Numbered from the stretch's first letter, positions 1-8,325 are shown. The stretch is DNA of 49,636 nt from a marine group bacterium Sva0996 bin134 (GCA_002239105.1 MPNQ01000021.1:1-49636); one strand, 5' to 3'. Notes: generated by a model from the sequence alone, not told the origin. Made by a program: numbers and translations.

Positions 1-1
1 C

Positions 2-289
2 GCTGGCCATGTCGACGACGTGGAGATGTACACCGCGGCCAGGGTCCGCCAGCGGGATGACTTGGACTGGCGAACATGGGTGGGTCGAGTGCAGGAGTAC
101 TTGGAACATCTTGAGAAGATCATCTCGCCTGGCCTGTTCATACTTGGTGGCGGCATCAGCAAGAACTTCGACAAATGGGGCCCGTTGTTGGACATTGACA
201 CCGAGTTCGTCGTCGCCCAGATGCGCAACAACGCTGGGATCGTCGGTGCGGCTATGGCGTCGGTCGGCGGAGCCGCATCCCACCGCTAG
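2..289 (+). CDS. ppgK: Polyphosphate glucokinase, C-terminal part (5' end outside window)
   Basis: This is the last ~95 residues of a ROK-fold sugar kinase that reads in from before the window. The tail has the pattern of actinobacterial polyphosphate--glucose phosphotransferases: a VQEYLEHLEKII helix, the LFILGGGISKNFDKW strand-loop with its GGG adenine/phosphate-side motif, and the closing MRNNAGIVGAAMA helix. The family phosphorylates glucose to glucose-6-phosphate in the cytoplasm using polyphosphate or ATP. The SDR gene follows after 9 nt on the same strand. The catalytic DxG region is missing only because it lies outside the window. A generic ROK glucokinase is the alternative, but the tail favours PpgK. 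Confidence 0.85.
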   Translation, partial: AGHVDDVEMYTAARVRQRDDLDWRTWVGRVQEYLEHLEKIISPGLFILGGGISKNFDKWGPLLDIDTEFVVAQMRNNAGIVGAAMASVGGAASHR

Positions 290-298
290 TCTCCAGGC

Positions 299-1084
299 AT
301 GTCGTTTTCTGTCGAAGGCTCCGTGGCCGTAGTCACCGGTGCCACTCGGGGCATCGGCCGCCAAATCGCCTTCCTGCTGGGCCGGGCCGGAGCCCGACTG
401 GTGGTAGTCGGCCGCACCGGGACCGACGACCCCGATGCCGTGTTGCCGGGGTCGCTACCCGAGGTGGTGACCGCCCTGGGCGCCGAGGGGATTGAGGCCC
501 GCAGCGTGCAGGCCAACCTGACCTCGCCCGACGACACCGCCCGCATCGTGGAGCAGACACTGGAGTGGTACGGGGGCTGCGACATCTTGGTGAACAACGC
601 GGGCTACACCTCCAATGGCCCCATCATCGAGGTGCCCTGGTCGCGCTGGGAGCGGGCGTTTCGAGTGCAGGTGGTGGGGCCGATGCAACTCTGCCAGGGC
701 TTTGTGCCCGGGATGCTGGAGCGGGGCTCGGGCCGGGTACTCAGCGTGAGCTCGGGGTCGGCCACCGCCATCAGCCCCAACCTGGCGCTGTACTCCACAT
801 CCAAGCAGGCCATGGAGCGGTGGAACGCCTCCATGCACTTGGAGTTGGGGGGCCGGGGGGTGGCGTTCAACGTGTTGCGGGTGGACACCATCGTGTCCAC
901 CGAAGGATGGTGGCACGTCTACAACACCCAGGGCTCGGAGATCGCCACCGGCGGCGCCGGACTGGAGACTCTGAAGACCCCCGAGTACACCGCCGAGTGC
1001 GCCGACTGGATGATCCGCCAACCCGACGATTGGAGCGGCCAGGTGGTCGGCTTCGACGACATCGCTGCTTTGGGCGGCCCCTGA
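299..1084 (+). CDS. Short-chain dehydrogenase/reductase (SDR), 261 aa
   Basis: A classical SDR of normal length. It has the N-terminal nucleotide-binding motif TGATRGIG, the NNAG motif after the fourth strand, a serine-rich strand (SVSSGSA) and the catalytic YSTSK. These enzymes are cytoplasmic NAD(P)-dependent oxidoreductases of alcohols, 3-oxoacyl groups or steroids, and the substrate cannot be read here. The C-terminal GxxG region usual in FabG-like members is replaced by QVVGFDDIAALGGP, so it is not a simple FabG. The start is the first ATG, 9 nt after the ppgK stop, so the two are probably co-transcribed. The gene converges on the thioesterase downstream. Confidence 0.9.
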   Translation: MSFSVEGSVAVVTGATRGIGRQIAFLLGRAGARLVVVGRTGTDDPDAVLPGSLPEVVTALGAEGIEARSVQANLTSPDDTARIVEQTLEWYGGCDILVNNAGYTSNGPIIEVPWSRWERAFRVQVVGPMQLCQGFVPGMLERGSGRVLSVSSGSATAISPNLALYSTSKQAMERWNASMHLELGGRGVAFNVLRVDTIVSTEGWWHVYNTQGSEIATGGAGLETLKTPEYTAECADWMIRQPDDWSGQVVGFDDIAALGGP

Positions 1085-1102
1085 ACCTGCCCGCTCTTTC
1101 TG

Positions 1103-1906
1103 CTAGTAGCGGCTGCGGGACTCGATAAACAGGGAGGCGTTGCTGAGGGCGCACAAGCCGGTCTCGTCGTAGAGCCGGGCTCGCGATTGACCAATACCGT
1201 CGGCGTCGGCCCAAGTCTCGGCGTCGATGCAGATGCGACTGCTTGTGGGATAGCGAAGTACGTGGATGCTCAGGTCAGTGTTGATGGACACGTACTGGTC
1301 GAAGGGCAGGAAAGAACCCAAGCCGCTGGTGAAATCGGACATGGCCATCAGGTTGACCAGCGGCGATGTCTCCTCGCCCCGCATGAACGGTACCAACAGG
1401 CGAACCCAAGTCTTGCTGGGGGTGCCTCCGCGGAAACTGCCGTCCACCCGGTCGAACTCCACCACATGGGGAAAGCCCTCGGGCATCGACTCCTGGGGGT
1501 TGAATGCCAGGGGCTTCTCGGCGCTGCCCGGCGGAGGGGGCTGTGGAGCGTTCGGTTGTCGATCGGGAAAGACTTCGATCTCAGCACCGGTGCGCACCGA
1601 AACCGCCACTGCGGACGCTACCAACTGGTCTCCGTCGTAGAGGTTGGCTCGCGTGGTCTGGATCCGCTTGCCGGTGCGGAGCACCTCGGTGGAGACGGCC
1701 AGCGGCTTCACCGGCACCCGTCGCAACATGTCCAGGGTGAAGCGGGCCACTCGCATGGGTACCGGGGTGGGCACCTGCTCTACGGCCCGGGCTAACACCC
1801 CTGCCACCGCGCCGCCGTGCTGAACGCCGTGATCCCACGGTCCCTGCGCGTTGATGGTCGGGACGACGGTGTCGCCGTCCAGGTAGAAAATGGCATCATC
1901 ACCCAC
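1103..1906 (-). CDS. Thioesterase-family protein (TesB-like double hot-dog), 267 aa
   Basis: The protein has two hot-dog halves. The first carries GPWDHGVQHGGAVAGVLARA, the usual entry helix of acyl-CoA thioesterases of the 4HBT_3/TesB-like group. The second carries a DFTSGLGSFLPFDQY segment followed by an INTDLSIHVLR strand. Members hydrolyse acyl-CoA thioesters or act as hydratase-like relatives. The predicted start is a GTG 59 nt from the divergent esterase gene, so the two promoters share this gap. It converges with the SDR, with only 18 nt between the stops. The substrate is unknown, and the many acyl-CoA genes in the window fit a fatty-acid-like role. Confidence 0.8.
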   Translation of the reverse strand: MGDDAIFYLDGDTVVPTINAQGPWDHGVQHGGAVAGVLARAVEQVPTPVPMRVARFTLDMLRRVPVKPLAVSTEVLRTGKRIQTTRANLYDGDQLVASAVAVSVRTGAEIEVFPDRQPNAPQPPPPGSAEKPLAFNPQESMPEGFPHVVEFDRVDGSFRGGTPSKTWVRLLVPFMRGEETSPLVNLMAMSDFTSGLGSFLPFDQYVSINTDLSIHVLRYPTSSRICIDAETWADADGIGQSRARLYDETGLCALSNASLFIESRSRY

Positions 1907-1965
1907 GAAGACTGCAAGGTAGTACCGCCCCGCCAGAGGGCACGAGACGAACAGAGGAGATGCCG

Positions 1966-2913
1966 ATGAAGCTCTGGGATGAATCGATCGAGGGTTATCG
2001 CGCTGAGGCGAAGGCTCTATTGGAACAGCTTCCCTTTACCGGCATACCCGAGGCCGACTTGCCTGAAGACCCAGTGGCCCGAGTGCAGCTCATGCGAGAG
2101 AACATGCGGGTCATGGAGCCTGAGCCGTCGCCGATGGCCGTTGAGGACACCATCCCCGGACCTGCCGGCGATATCCCAGTGCGGATGTTCGTGCCGGACA
2201 ACCCTAGGGCCATGTTCCTGCACATCCACGGCGGCGGATGGATCGTGGGGCACCCCCAAATGTCCGACGTGGATAACGAGCATGTAGCCAAGCGCCACGG
2301 TCTGGCCGTCTTGTCGGTGGACTACAGGCTTGCCCCCGAGCACCCCTACCCCGCCGGGCCCGACGACTGCGAGGCGGCCGCGGCCTGGATGCTCGAACAC
2401 GGCCCCGAGCGCTGGGGTACCGACAAGATGTTCATCGGAGGCGAGTCAGCCGGCGGGCACTTGGCCGCAGCCACCCTGTTGCGCGTGCGGGACCGCCTCG
2501 GTGCCATCGATCGGGTGCTGGGGACCAACCTGGTATTCGGCATTTACGACCTTCGGGGCACCCCGTCGGTCTACGGCAATGGGGGAAACCCCGACATGCT
2601 GAATCCCCAGAATCTGCAGTTCATGATCGAGTGTTTCACACCGAGCATGTCCGACGCAGAACGGCGCAACGCCGATGTGTCACCCCTGTTCGCCGACCTC
2701 TCCGGCCTGCCTTCATGCCTGGTTTCGGCGGGCACCTACGACCACTTGCTCGACGATTCGCTGTTCTTCGCCACCCGCTTGGCCGCAGCAGAGTCGCCGG
2801 TGGAATTGGCTGTATACCCCGATTCCCCCCACGGTTTCACTTTGTTCCCCTGCGAGATGACCAGAGTCCACACCGCCCGCCTCAACGCCTGGATCGCTTC
2901 GAAGATGCCCTAG
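1966..2913 (+). CDS. Alpha/beta hydrolase, hormone-sensitive-lipase type esterase
   Basis: A family IV (HSL) carboxylesterase. The oxyanion-hole motif HGGGW, the nucleophile elbow GESAGG, an acidic residue in the GTYDHLLDDS segment and the C-terminal histidine in SPHGF form the expected catalytic set in order. These enzymes hydrolyse short acyl esters in the cytoplasm. An ATG also occurs at 1960, but the Shine-Dalgarno AGAGGAG ends at 1959, directly against it. The ATG at 1966 has a usable 6-nt spacing and is chosen. The protein is 315 aa, normal for the family. It is transcribed divergently from the thioesterase. Confidence 0.9.
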   Translation: MKLWDESIEGYRAEAKALLEQLPFTGIPEADLPEDPVARVQLMRENMRVMEPEPSPMAVEDTIPGPAGDIPVRMFVPDNPRAMFLHIHGGGWIVGHPQMSDVDNEHVAKRHGLAVLSVDYRLAPEHPYPAGPDDCEAAAAWMLEHGPERWGTDKMFIGGESAGGHLAAATLLRVRDRLGAIDRVLGTNLVFGIYDLRGTPSVYGNGGNPDMLNPQNLQFMIECFTPSMSDAERRNADVSPLFADLSGLPSCLVSAGTYDHLLDDSLFFATRLAAAESPVELAVYPDSPHGFTLFPCEMTRVHTARLNAWIASKMP

Positions 2914-2925
2914 CGGTGCATTCGG

Positions 2926-3093
2926 TCAGTTGTCGAAATCCTCTGCATCGAGCACCATGTCCCAGCGGTCGTCGCAGTCGGCGCAGCGGTAGGCCACTGA
3001 GTCACCGGGAACGGGCGGGTCGTCTTCGGGCCAATGTGTGATCCGGTGGCACTGCCCCCCACAGTCCACACAGACAATCCGATCAGCGATCAC
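2926..3093 (-). CDS. Small zinc-ribbon protein, 55 aa
   Basis: A short gene just downstream of the helicase on the same strand. The translation holds two cysteine pairs, IVCVDCGGQCHRI near the start and YRCADCDDRW near residue 40, separated by an acidic proline-containing loop. This is the layout of a treble-clef or zinc-ribbon knuckle. The C-terminus is acidic. The GTG start has GGAGG two bases upstream, a tight spacing; a CTG nine bases earlier is the only other in-frame candidate before a stop. The gap to the helicase stop is 32 nt, which suggests co-transcription. I recognise no named family. A nucleic-acid-binding or protein-docking role is inference. Confidence 0.65.
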   Translation of the reverse strand: MIADRIVCVDCGGQCHRITHWPEDDPPVPGDSVAYRCADCDDRWDMVLDAEDFDN

Positions 3094-3125
3094 CGCCTCC
3101 AGTGTGCCACCCCGTCATCACCAGC

Positions 3126-5231
3126 TCATTCTTCGCGCAGATTTTCCCACTCGTCGAGGAGGCTGGAGTCGGTGGAGCGCACCAAGTCGCGGAGTTCGGC
3201 GGCGAGGCTGTCGAGGGCATCGTTGACGGCAGCGGTGGGGATGGTTTGGACCATGGCCTTGTAGCAGTCGGACAGATAGCGCAATAGCGCGCCCTCGGAG
3301 CGTTTGATCCCATAGCGGGAGACGTACTGGTTGAAGGGGTCGCCGACCTCCATGAGGTCGCGGGCAACCGACTTGGGGCTTGGACGGTCGCGGCCCACCC
3401 AGGGGTGGTAGCGGGCGAAAACGGCGAAAGCGGGATCGATGAACTCGGCCTCGGGGCGGGGCCAGGTGACCTCTGACAGCCGCTCCAGGCGCTCTTCATA
3501 GGGCACCCGCTCGGCCTTGAGCTGGGCCATCAGGTCGTCGCGGGCCTTGTCCCGCTGGGCGAGCAGCACGACTGTGGGATCTTCGAGCACTGACTCGACA
3601 ACGCTGAGGGCCTGGAAGTGATAGTCGGGTGCCTCCATGTCGAGCGCGTCCAGCGCCTCCACCGCGAACAACCCGAGCGGCTGATTGAGCCGGAACTCGT
3701 CTTGCAGGTCAAGGTTCACCCGCACCGGGCGACCCTTCACATCGGGAGCATCCAGCACTTCCACGATCTCGGCGTCGATCAGCGACCGGAACACGCCCAC
3801 TGCCCGACGGATGTGGACTCGCTGGCGGGTGCGGGGCTCGTGGTTGTCGGTCAAAAGGCGCTTTATGGCCGCGCAACCGTCGCCGGGACGGTCGAGCACG
3901 TTGAGCATCATGGAGTGGGTCACCGCGAAGCTCGACTCCAGGGTCTCGGGTTGGCCGTGCCACAGTCGGTTGAGAGTGTCGCCGTCGTAGTGGGCGTAGT
4001 TGTGCTCGGGCGGCTTCTTCTTCTTCAGCTTGCGGCGCTTTACCGGATCCGAAGCTGCCTTGGCCTCGGCCCGGCGGTTCTCGATCACGTGCTCGGGGGC
4101 CTGCACCCACACGCTGCCCTCCTCGTCGAACCCCCGGCGGCCGGCCCGGCCGGCAATCTGCTGGAAGTCCCGCACCGACAGCACCCGGGTGCGGCGCCCG
4201 TCGTACTTGTAGAGGCGGGTAAACAGCACAGTGCGGATGGGTACGTTCACCCCCACGCCCAGGGTGTCGGTGCCGCAAATCAGCTTCAGATGGCCCTGTT
4301 GGGCCAGCTTCTCCACCAGCAGCCGATACTTGGGCAAGAGCCCGGCGTGGTGTACCCCCACCCCAGCCAACACGAAGCGGCGCAGGTCCTTGCCGAACGG
4401 GGTGTCGAATCGGAACCCGCCGATCGCCTCCTTCACGTCCGCCTTGGCATGGGGATCCAACACGTCAAGGCTGGTGAGGCTCTGGGCCTGGGCGGTGGCC
4501 TCCCGCTGGGTGAAGTGGACGATGTACACCGGTGCCTTGTCGGCGGCCAGCAACTCGGCAATGGACACGTGAAGCGCCGACTCCCGGTACTCCACATCCA
4601 GCGGCACCGGCCGCTGGGCTGAGGCCACCAGCGCGGTGGGCCGTCCATTGCGATCGCTGAGGTCCCGGCGAAGGGCGGTGGTGTCGCCCAGAGTGGCCGA
4701 CATCAGCAGGAACTGGGGGCGGCTCAGCTCCAGCAGCGGCACCTGCCAGGCCCAGCCCCTGTCCCGGTCGCCGTAGTAGTGGAACTCGTCCATCACCACC
4801 AGATCGGCTTCGGTGTCACACCCCGACCGCAATGCCCGCTGGGCCAGTATCTCGGCGGTGCAGGCGATAACCGGCGCATTCCCGTTCACGGTGGCGTCGC
4901 CGGTGACCATCCCCACCCGCTCGGCGCCGAACGCGGCCACCAGTTCAAAGAACTTCTCGCTGACCAGAGCCTTGATCGGCGCGGTGTACACCGCCCGGCG
5001 CCCCTGGGCCAGCGCCGCGAACGCCCCGGCCAATGCCACCAGCGACTTGCCCGACCCGGTCGGCGTGGCCAACACCACATTGTCGCCCGCCAGCAGTCGC
5101 AGCACCGCCTCCTCCTGATGGGGGTACAGCTCCAACCCCGCCGCCTCCGCCCAATCGCAAAAGGCGCCCAACAGCTCGTCGGGATCGCCCACATCGGGCA
5201 TGAAGTCACCGAGGGCAGGCGGGGCAGGCAT
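3126..5231 (-). CDS. DEAD/DEAH-box Ski2-like helicase with DUF3516 C-terminus, 701 aa
   Basis: A superfamily 2 helicase. Visible motifs in order are Walker A ATPTGSGKS (near residue 60), TAPIKAL motif Ia, the DEFH Walker B variant, MSAT motif III, GTDTLGVGVN motif V and QIAGRAGRRG motif VI. A lysine-rich insert (KRRKLKKKK) follows near residue 400. The long helical C-terminus matches the DUF3516 region of actinobacterial Ski2-like proteins, presumed RNA helicases. The family's cellular substrate is not settled. A small zinc-ribbon gene follows on the same strand and could be a partner. No clear Shine-Dalgarno precedes the ATG. Confidence 0.92.
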   Translation of the reverse strand: MPAPPALGDFMPDVGDPDELLGAFCDWAEAAGLELYPHQEEAVLRLLAGDNVVLATPTGSGKSLVALAGAFAALAQGRRAVYTAPIKALVSEKFFELVAAFGAERVGMVTGDATVNGNAPVIACTAEILAQRALRSGCDTEADLVVMDEFHYYGDRDRGWAWQVPLLELSRPQFLLMSATLGDTTALRRDLSDRNGRPTALVASAQRPVPLDVEYRESALHVSIAELLAADKAPVYIVHFTQREATAQAQSLTSLDVLDPHAKADVKEAIGGFRFDTPFGKDLRRFVLAGVGVHHAGLLPKYRLLVEKLAQQGHLKLICGTDTLGVGVNVPIRTVLFTRLYKYDGRRTRVLSVRDFQQIAGRAGRRGFDEEGSVWVQAPEHVIENRRAEAKAASDPVKRRKLKKKKPPEHNYAHYDGDTLNRLWHGQPETLESSFAVTHSMMLNVLDRPGDGCAAIKRLLTDNHEPRTRQRVHIRRAVGVFRSLIDAEIVEVLDAPDVKGRPVRVNLDLQDEFRLNQPLGLFAVEALDALDMEAPDYHFQALSVVESVLEDPTVVLLAQRDKARDDLMAQLKAERVPYEERLERLSEVTWPRPEAEFIDPAFAVFARYHPWVGRDRPSPKSVARDLMEVGDPFNQYVSRYGIKRSEGALLRYLSDCYKAMVQTIPTAAVNDALDSLAAELRDLVRSTDSSLLDEWENLREE

Positions 5232-5648
5232 GGCGCTGCCAGGCTAGGGGTGCTCGGAGCGTGACCGGCTACGGGAGATGAAGTTCGGGCTATATCTCAT
5301 CGGCAGCGCATCAGGGGCTTCGGGACGGCCCACAGCGAGGACAAGGTGCGACGCGTTCTGTGCTAAATCTATCTATTTCGCGAAATTTCTATAAATTTCA
5401 ACATCTTAATTAACTGCCGAGGAGTTCTTGTCCCGGTTCAGATCCAACCTCAAAATCCCAGGTCACAGGCATGGATTGGGTTATCCACAGGTTGGATTTA
5501 TTGGATCGGTAAATTACATGCGGCAATACCCCACCTGCCAACCCCCAAGGTGGGAATTGTTTGACAACTTGAATTGCGACAATGCCCGCTCCAATCCCGT
5601 CGGTACCGCAGACTGCGGCTCAGGCGGACTAGAGAAGGGAGCTAACTC
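5232..5648. other. AT-rich intergenic region with palindromes and a DnaA-box-like site
   Basis: This 417-nt gap lies between the divergent helicase and HTH genes. Around 5365-5415 it is strikingly AT-rich for this genome. It contains a perfect 12-nt palindrome ATTTCGCGAAAT (5375-5386), a perfect TTATCCACA nonamer (5481-5489), and an 11-nt-loop inverted repeat CCCACCT/AGGTGGG (5530-5554) just before a TTGACA (5561-5566) with no good -10. A 74-codon open frame at 5428-5652 crosses the region but lacks protein-like composition. The region probably holds the promoters and operators of the two flanking genes. Confidence 0.5.
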
Positions 5649-5864
5649 ATGAATCAAACTGTGGAACACCTGGTGGACCCAGCGGTGGCCTGCCAGATGC
5701 TAGGTATCGACCAAGCTGACTTGCTGCGCGGTGTCAACGATGGCGTCGTGCCTGCCTATCGCATCGGCGAGGCGGTCCGATTTCGGCCATCAGAGCTGCG
5801 CCATCCCGCTCTGACCGGCCTGGCCGAGCACTACCGCCACCACGACGAACACTTCGCCGCCTGA
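5649..5864 (+). CDS. Excisionase/MerR-type helix-turn-helix protein, 71 aa
   Basis: A small winged-helix DNA-binding protein of the HTH_17/excisionase type. The helix-turn-helix is VACQMLGIDQADLLRGVNDG, followed by the wing VPAYRIGEAVRFRPSEL, with a short histidine-rich tail. Proteins of this kind act as recombination directionality factors or as small transcriptional regulators. No integrase is nearby, so a regulator is the likelier role. GGGAG precedes the ATG with good spacing. The AT-rich gap upstream carries palindromes that could be its own operator (inference). Confidence 0.8.
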   Translation: MNQTVEHLVDPAVACQMLGIDQADLLRGVNDGVVPAYRIGEAVRFRPSELRHPALTGLAEHYRHHDEHFAA

Positions 5865-5875
5865 CCCCACCCCAA

Positions 5876-5925
5876 GCCTCCGCCCCCGGCTGCGCCCACC
5901 CCCGCGCGGTCGGGGGCGGGGAGGC
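5876..5925. terminator. GC-rich bidirectional stem-loop between convergent genes
   Basis: CGCCCCCG (5881-5888) pairs perfectly with CGGGGGCG (5911-5918), and GCCTC (5876-5880) extends the stem with GAGGC (5921-5925) across a two-base bulge. The hairpin sits exactly between the stop codons of the convergent HTH and amidohydrolase genes. There is no U-tract, as is common in GC-rich actinobacteria. Confidence 0.6.
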
Positions 5926-5929
5926 GGGC

Positions 5930-7642
5930 TCAGGGCAATACGGTCTCGGTGTCCCGACCAGAGCGGAGGACGGTTCCCGGGGTGGCCCCGGTCACCTGTC
6001 CGTCGACCACGATCTCGACACCGCCAACTAGCACGCGGTGAATGCCTTGGGCACCGGCGAACAGGCGCATGCAGTCGCCAGGAAGGTCGGTGCGGGCCTC
6101 GATGGGATCGGAGGCCACCGTGGCCGGATCGAATACCACCAGATCGGCGTGCCAGCCTTCAGATACCCGACCCCGGTCCTTCAGCCCGAACAGACGGGCA
6201 GGCACATCGGTCATCAGCCGTACTGCCTCCTCCAGCGGAAGCAGGCCCCGATTGCGCACGATGTCGCCGAGGATGATGGTGAAGTAGCGGGTGCCGCACA
6301 TGCGATCGAGATGGGCCCCAGCGTCGGAGCCGCCCACGATCACCCGTGGATCCCGCCAGTGCTCGGTCCGATGGGCCCAGCTCTCGGCGGAATCGTCGGC
6401 GTTAATGGGCCACAGGTCGGTGCGTAGGTCGTCAGCGAGCACGATGTCGCAAAGGGTGTCGAACGGTTCCTGGCCCCGCTCAGCAGCGATGTCGCCCACT
6501 TGCCGCCCGGTGAGCCCGTCGTTCTCCGGGGAGTAGGTGGTGCCGATCTCCATGTTCTCCCACTGGGCCATGTGGTAGAAGCCACCGCTGCCCGATTGCG
6601 CCTGCTCGTTCAACCACCTCCGCTTTTCCGGGTCGGCCAACGCGGCCATCTTCTCTTCGTGGGGAAGGTTCATGGTGTCCTTCCACCCCGGCATGTTGTA
6701 CAGCGGGCAGTAGGTGGCAAAGCACAGCTTCAACCCGCCGATGGTGGGCATCGACAACGCCACGATGCGTCCGCCCACCTCGGCAGCGGCATCGGCCGCC
6801 CCGAGCTGGTGGTTGGTCCGGTCTTTGGTATCCGCGCTCACCGTCAGCACGTTCCAATTCAAGGGCCGCTGAGCTTGAGCCGACATCTGGCTCATCAGCT
6901 CGATCTCCTCCTCGCTGAACATGCTGAGGCATCCCGAGGTTATGAACTCCAACCAGGTGCCGGGGTGATCGGACACTGCCCCGGCCAGGGCCAGCACTTC
7001 TTCGGTGGAAGAGAACCGACTGGGTACCGGCTGGTTGTCGCCGTCCCAATGGGTGTAGGCCAGCGAAGTGGAGAACCCCATGCCGCCGGCGTTCAGCCCG
7101 TCGTGGAGGGCTTGCACCATCTGGTCGAGCTGACCAGAGCTAGCGGGCTGATCGGCGTCGGACCCCATCACGTAGCGGCGCAGGGCCGAGTGGCCCACCA
7201 GGAATCCCGCGTTGACCGCAGTGCGGCCGTCGAGGCGGTCGAGGAACTCTCCGAACGTCTCCCAGTCCCACGGCAACCCCTGCTCCAGCGCCGGCAAGGG
7301 CATCCCCTCCACCATGGCCATCATCTCTTGCAGGTAGCGGGCGTCGTCGGGATTCACCGGAGCGAGCGAGAACCCGCAGTTGCCCCCCAGCACGGTGGTC
7401 ACTCCGTGCATCGGCGACGGTGTGGCCGCCGGGTCCCAGAACAATTGGGCGTCGTAGTGGGTATGGGGATCGATGAACCCCGGAGCCACCACCAGCCCTT
7501 CGGCATCCACCGTCCGGGCCGCCTCACCAACCACCTGTCCGATCTCCGCGATCCGCCCCCCAGAAATGGCCACATCAGCCGCAACAGGAGCCGCCCCAGT
7601 CCCATCCACCACTGTGCCGCCCCGAATCACCAGATCAAACAT
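5930..7642 (-). CDS. D-aminoacylase-like amidohydrolase (paralogue 1), 570 aa
   Basis: An amidohydrolase-superfamily enzyme of the N-acyl-D-amino-acid deacylase group. It has the N-terminal beta-sandwich segment DLVIRGGTVVDGTG, the metal-binding PHTHYDAQLFWDP motif at the barrel entry, GGNCGFSLAPV, GHSALRRYVMG, and the C-terminal GGSDAGAHLDRMCG carrying the catalytic aspartate. The family deacylates N-acyl amino acids or related cyclic amides. An open extension reaches 7672, but the start at 7642 gives MFDLVIRGG and matches the start of the paralogue at 10602-12317. The two copies look roughly two-thirds identical by eye and are separated by an accessory insert. Confidence 0.88.
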   Translation of the reverse strand: MFDLVIRGGTVVDGTGAAPVAADVAISGGRIAEIGQVVGEAARTVDAEGLVVAPGFIDPHTHYDAQLFWDPAATPSPMHGVTTVLGGNCGFSLAPVNPDDARYLQEMMAMVEGMPLPALEQGLPWDWETFGEFLDRLDGRTAVNAGFLVGHSALRRYVMGSDADQPASSGQLDQMVQALHDGLNAGGMGFSTSLAYTHWDGDNQPVPSRFSSTEEVLALAGAVSDHPGTWLEFITSGCLSMFSEEEIELMSQMSAQAQRPLNWNVLTVSADTKDRTNHQLGAADAAAEVGGRIVALSMPTIGGLKLCFATYCPLYNMPGWKDTMNLPHEEKMAALADPEKRRWLNEQAQSGSGGFYHMAQWENMEIGTTYSPENDGLTGRQVGDIAAERGQEPFDTLCDIVLADDLRTDLWPINADDSAESWAHRTEHWRDPRVIVGGSDAGAHLDRMCGTRYFTIILGDIVRNRGLLPLEEAVRLMTDVPARLFGLKDRGRVSEGWHADLVVFDPATVASDPIEARTDLPGDCMRLFAGAQGIHRVLVGGVEIVVDGQVTGATPGTVLRSGRDTETVLP

Positions 7643-7727
7643 GCCCCCCACAGTAGGCGCGCCCCGTGACAAATCCCCTGGCGAAATGGGCCTGCCGAAA
7701 CAAAGGGTCTACCAGTAGAGTTGTCGC

Positions 7728-7928
7728 ATGGTCGTGGAACTAGACCTCAGCCCTGACTGTGAAGCGGCGTTGCGGTCCGCTGCCCAACAAGCCGGCCGCA
7801 CCGTGGACGAAACCGTGAACCTCGCCGTCCAGGCCTTCGTCGAGCAGCAGAACAGCGCCATGTGGCTTGCAGAGGCCGAGAGGAACATGGCAGTGCACGC
7901 GGAAACTCTTCGCCGTCTCGGAGAGTGA
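7728..7928 (+). CDS. Ribbon-helix-helix-like antitoxin, 66 aa
   Basis: A small protein with one beta strand (VVELDLSP) followed by two helices (CEAALRSAAQQAG and VDETVNLAVQAFVEQ). This is the layout of ribbon-helix-helix antitoxins, and a charged helical tail would bind the toxin. Its stop overlaps the GTG of the next frame by 4 nt (GTGA), the usual coupling of toxin-antitoxin pairs. The downstream toxin is truncated, so this antitoxin may be an orphan. It is divergent from the amidohydrolase, with 85 nt between starts. Confidence 0.65.
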   Translation: MVVELDLSPDCEAALRSAAQQAGRTVDETVNLAVQAFVEQQNSAMWLAEAERNMAVHAETLRRLGE

Positions 7929-8158
7929 CCGCCGAGACATATTTCCCCACGCTGGACGACCTGCTGGCAATAGGTCGAAAACTGTTGGGTGACAACCTTC
8001 CAATCAGGGACATCGGACTGCTCGAATCCGCCGTTGCCCGACCACGGGCCACTGTCTTCGGCGATTTGGAGCCGATGGGCGATCCGATCCAGTTCGCCAT
8101 CGAGGACTTGAGCCTCGAGGAAGAGGACGCTTTCTTCGCCATCATCGAAGACCTCTGA
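7925..8158 (+). pseudogene. Truncated Doc-type (death-on-curing, Fic fold) toxin
   Basis: The first ~43 residues are clearly Doc-like: YFPTLDDLLAIGRKLLG, then IRDIGLLESAVARPRATVFG. In intact members this leads into a helix and then the Fic motif HxFxxGNKR. Here the sequence switches after ATVFG to an acidic tail ending in EEEDAFFAIIEDL. The whole Fic active site is absent and the product is only 77 aa instead of about 125. The most likely reading is a toxin gene joined to foreign sequence by deletion, leaving the antitoxin intact. The GTG start overlaps the antitoxin stop. Confidence 0.7.
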
Positions 8159-8183
8159 TTGGCAATCTTCCCAACGAAAAACA

Positions 8184-8203
8184 GCCCCGACCGAAGTCGG
8201 GGC
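8184..8203 (+). terminator. Hairpin downstream of the toxin-antitoxin remnant
   Basis: A perfect 8-bp stem, GCCCCGAC/GTCGGGGC, closes a CGAA tetraloop 25 nt after the toxin stop. GC-rich complementary sequence continues downstream, but there is no clean U-tract. It separates the TA remnant from the DUF4143 ATPase gene. Confidence 0.55.
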
Positions 8204-8263
8204 CGCCGGGCCGGGGCTGCTCACCCCGGCGGGGTTGGCTTCATTCTAACCCAACGGCACTGG

Positions 8264-8325
8264 GACAAAACACACATCAGGTGGCAGACAAAAATAGCAT
8301 TACTGCTTGGACAAAAAGTGCATTA
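8264..8325 (+). repeat. Three 23-bp iterons upstream of the DUF4143 ATPase
   Basis: GACAAAA motifs begin at 8264, 8287 and 8310, exactly 23 nt apart. The second and third copies share 14 of 16 bases across GACAAAAAnnGCATTA; the first is more diverged. The AT-rich repeats stand out in a GC-rich setting and end 12 nt before the likely GTG start of the ATPase. Spacing of about two helical turns puts the sites on one DNA face, as expected for a cooperative repressor or iteron protein. Confidence 0.6.

Noticed and set aside
5481..5489. Chromosomal origin at the DnaA-type nonamer
   Set aside because: A single site, and no dnaA, dnaN or recF nearby.
5428..5652. 74-codon frame in the helicase-HTH gap
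   Set aside because: No ribosome site and shadow-like composition.
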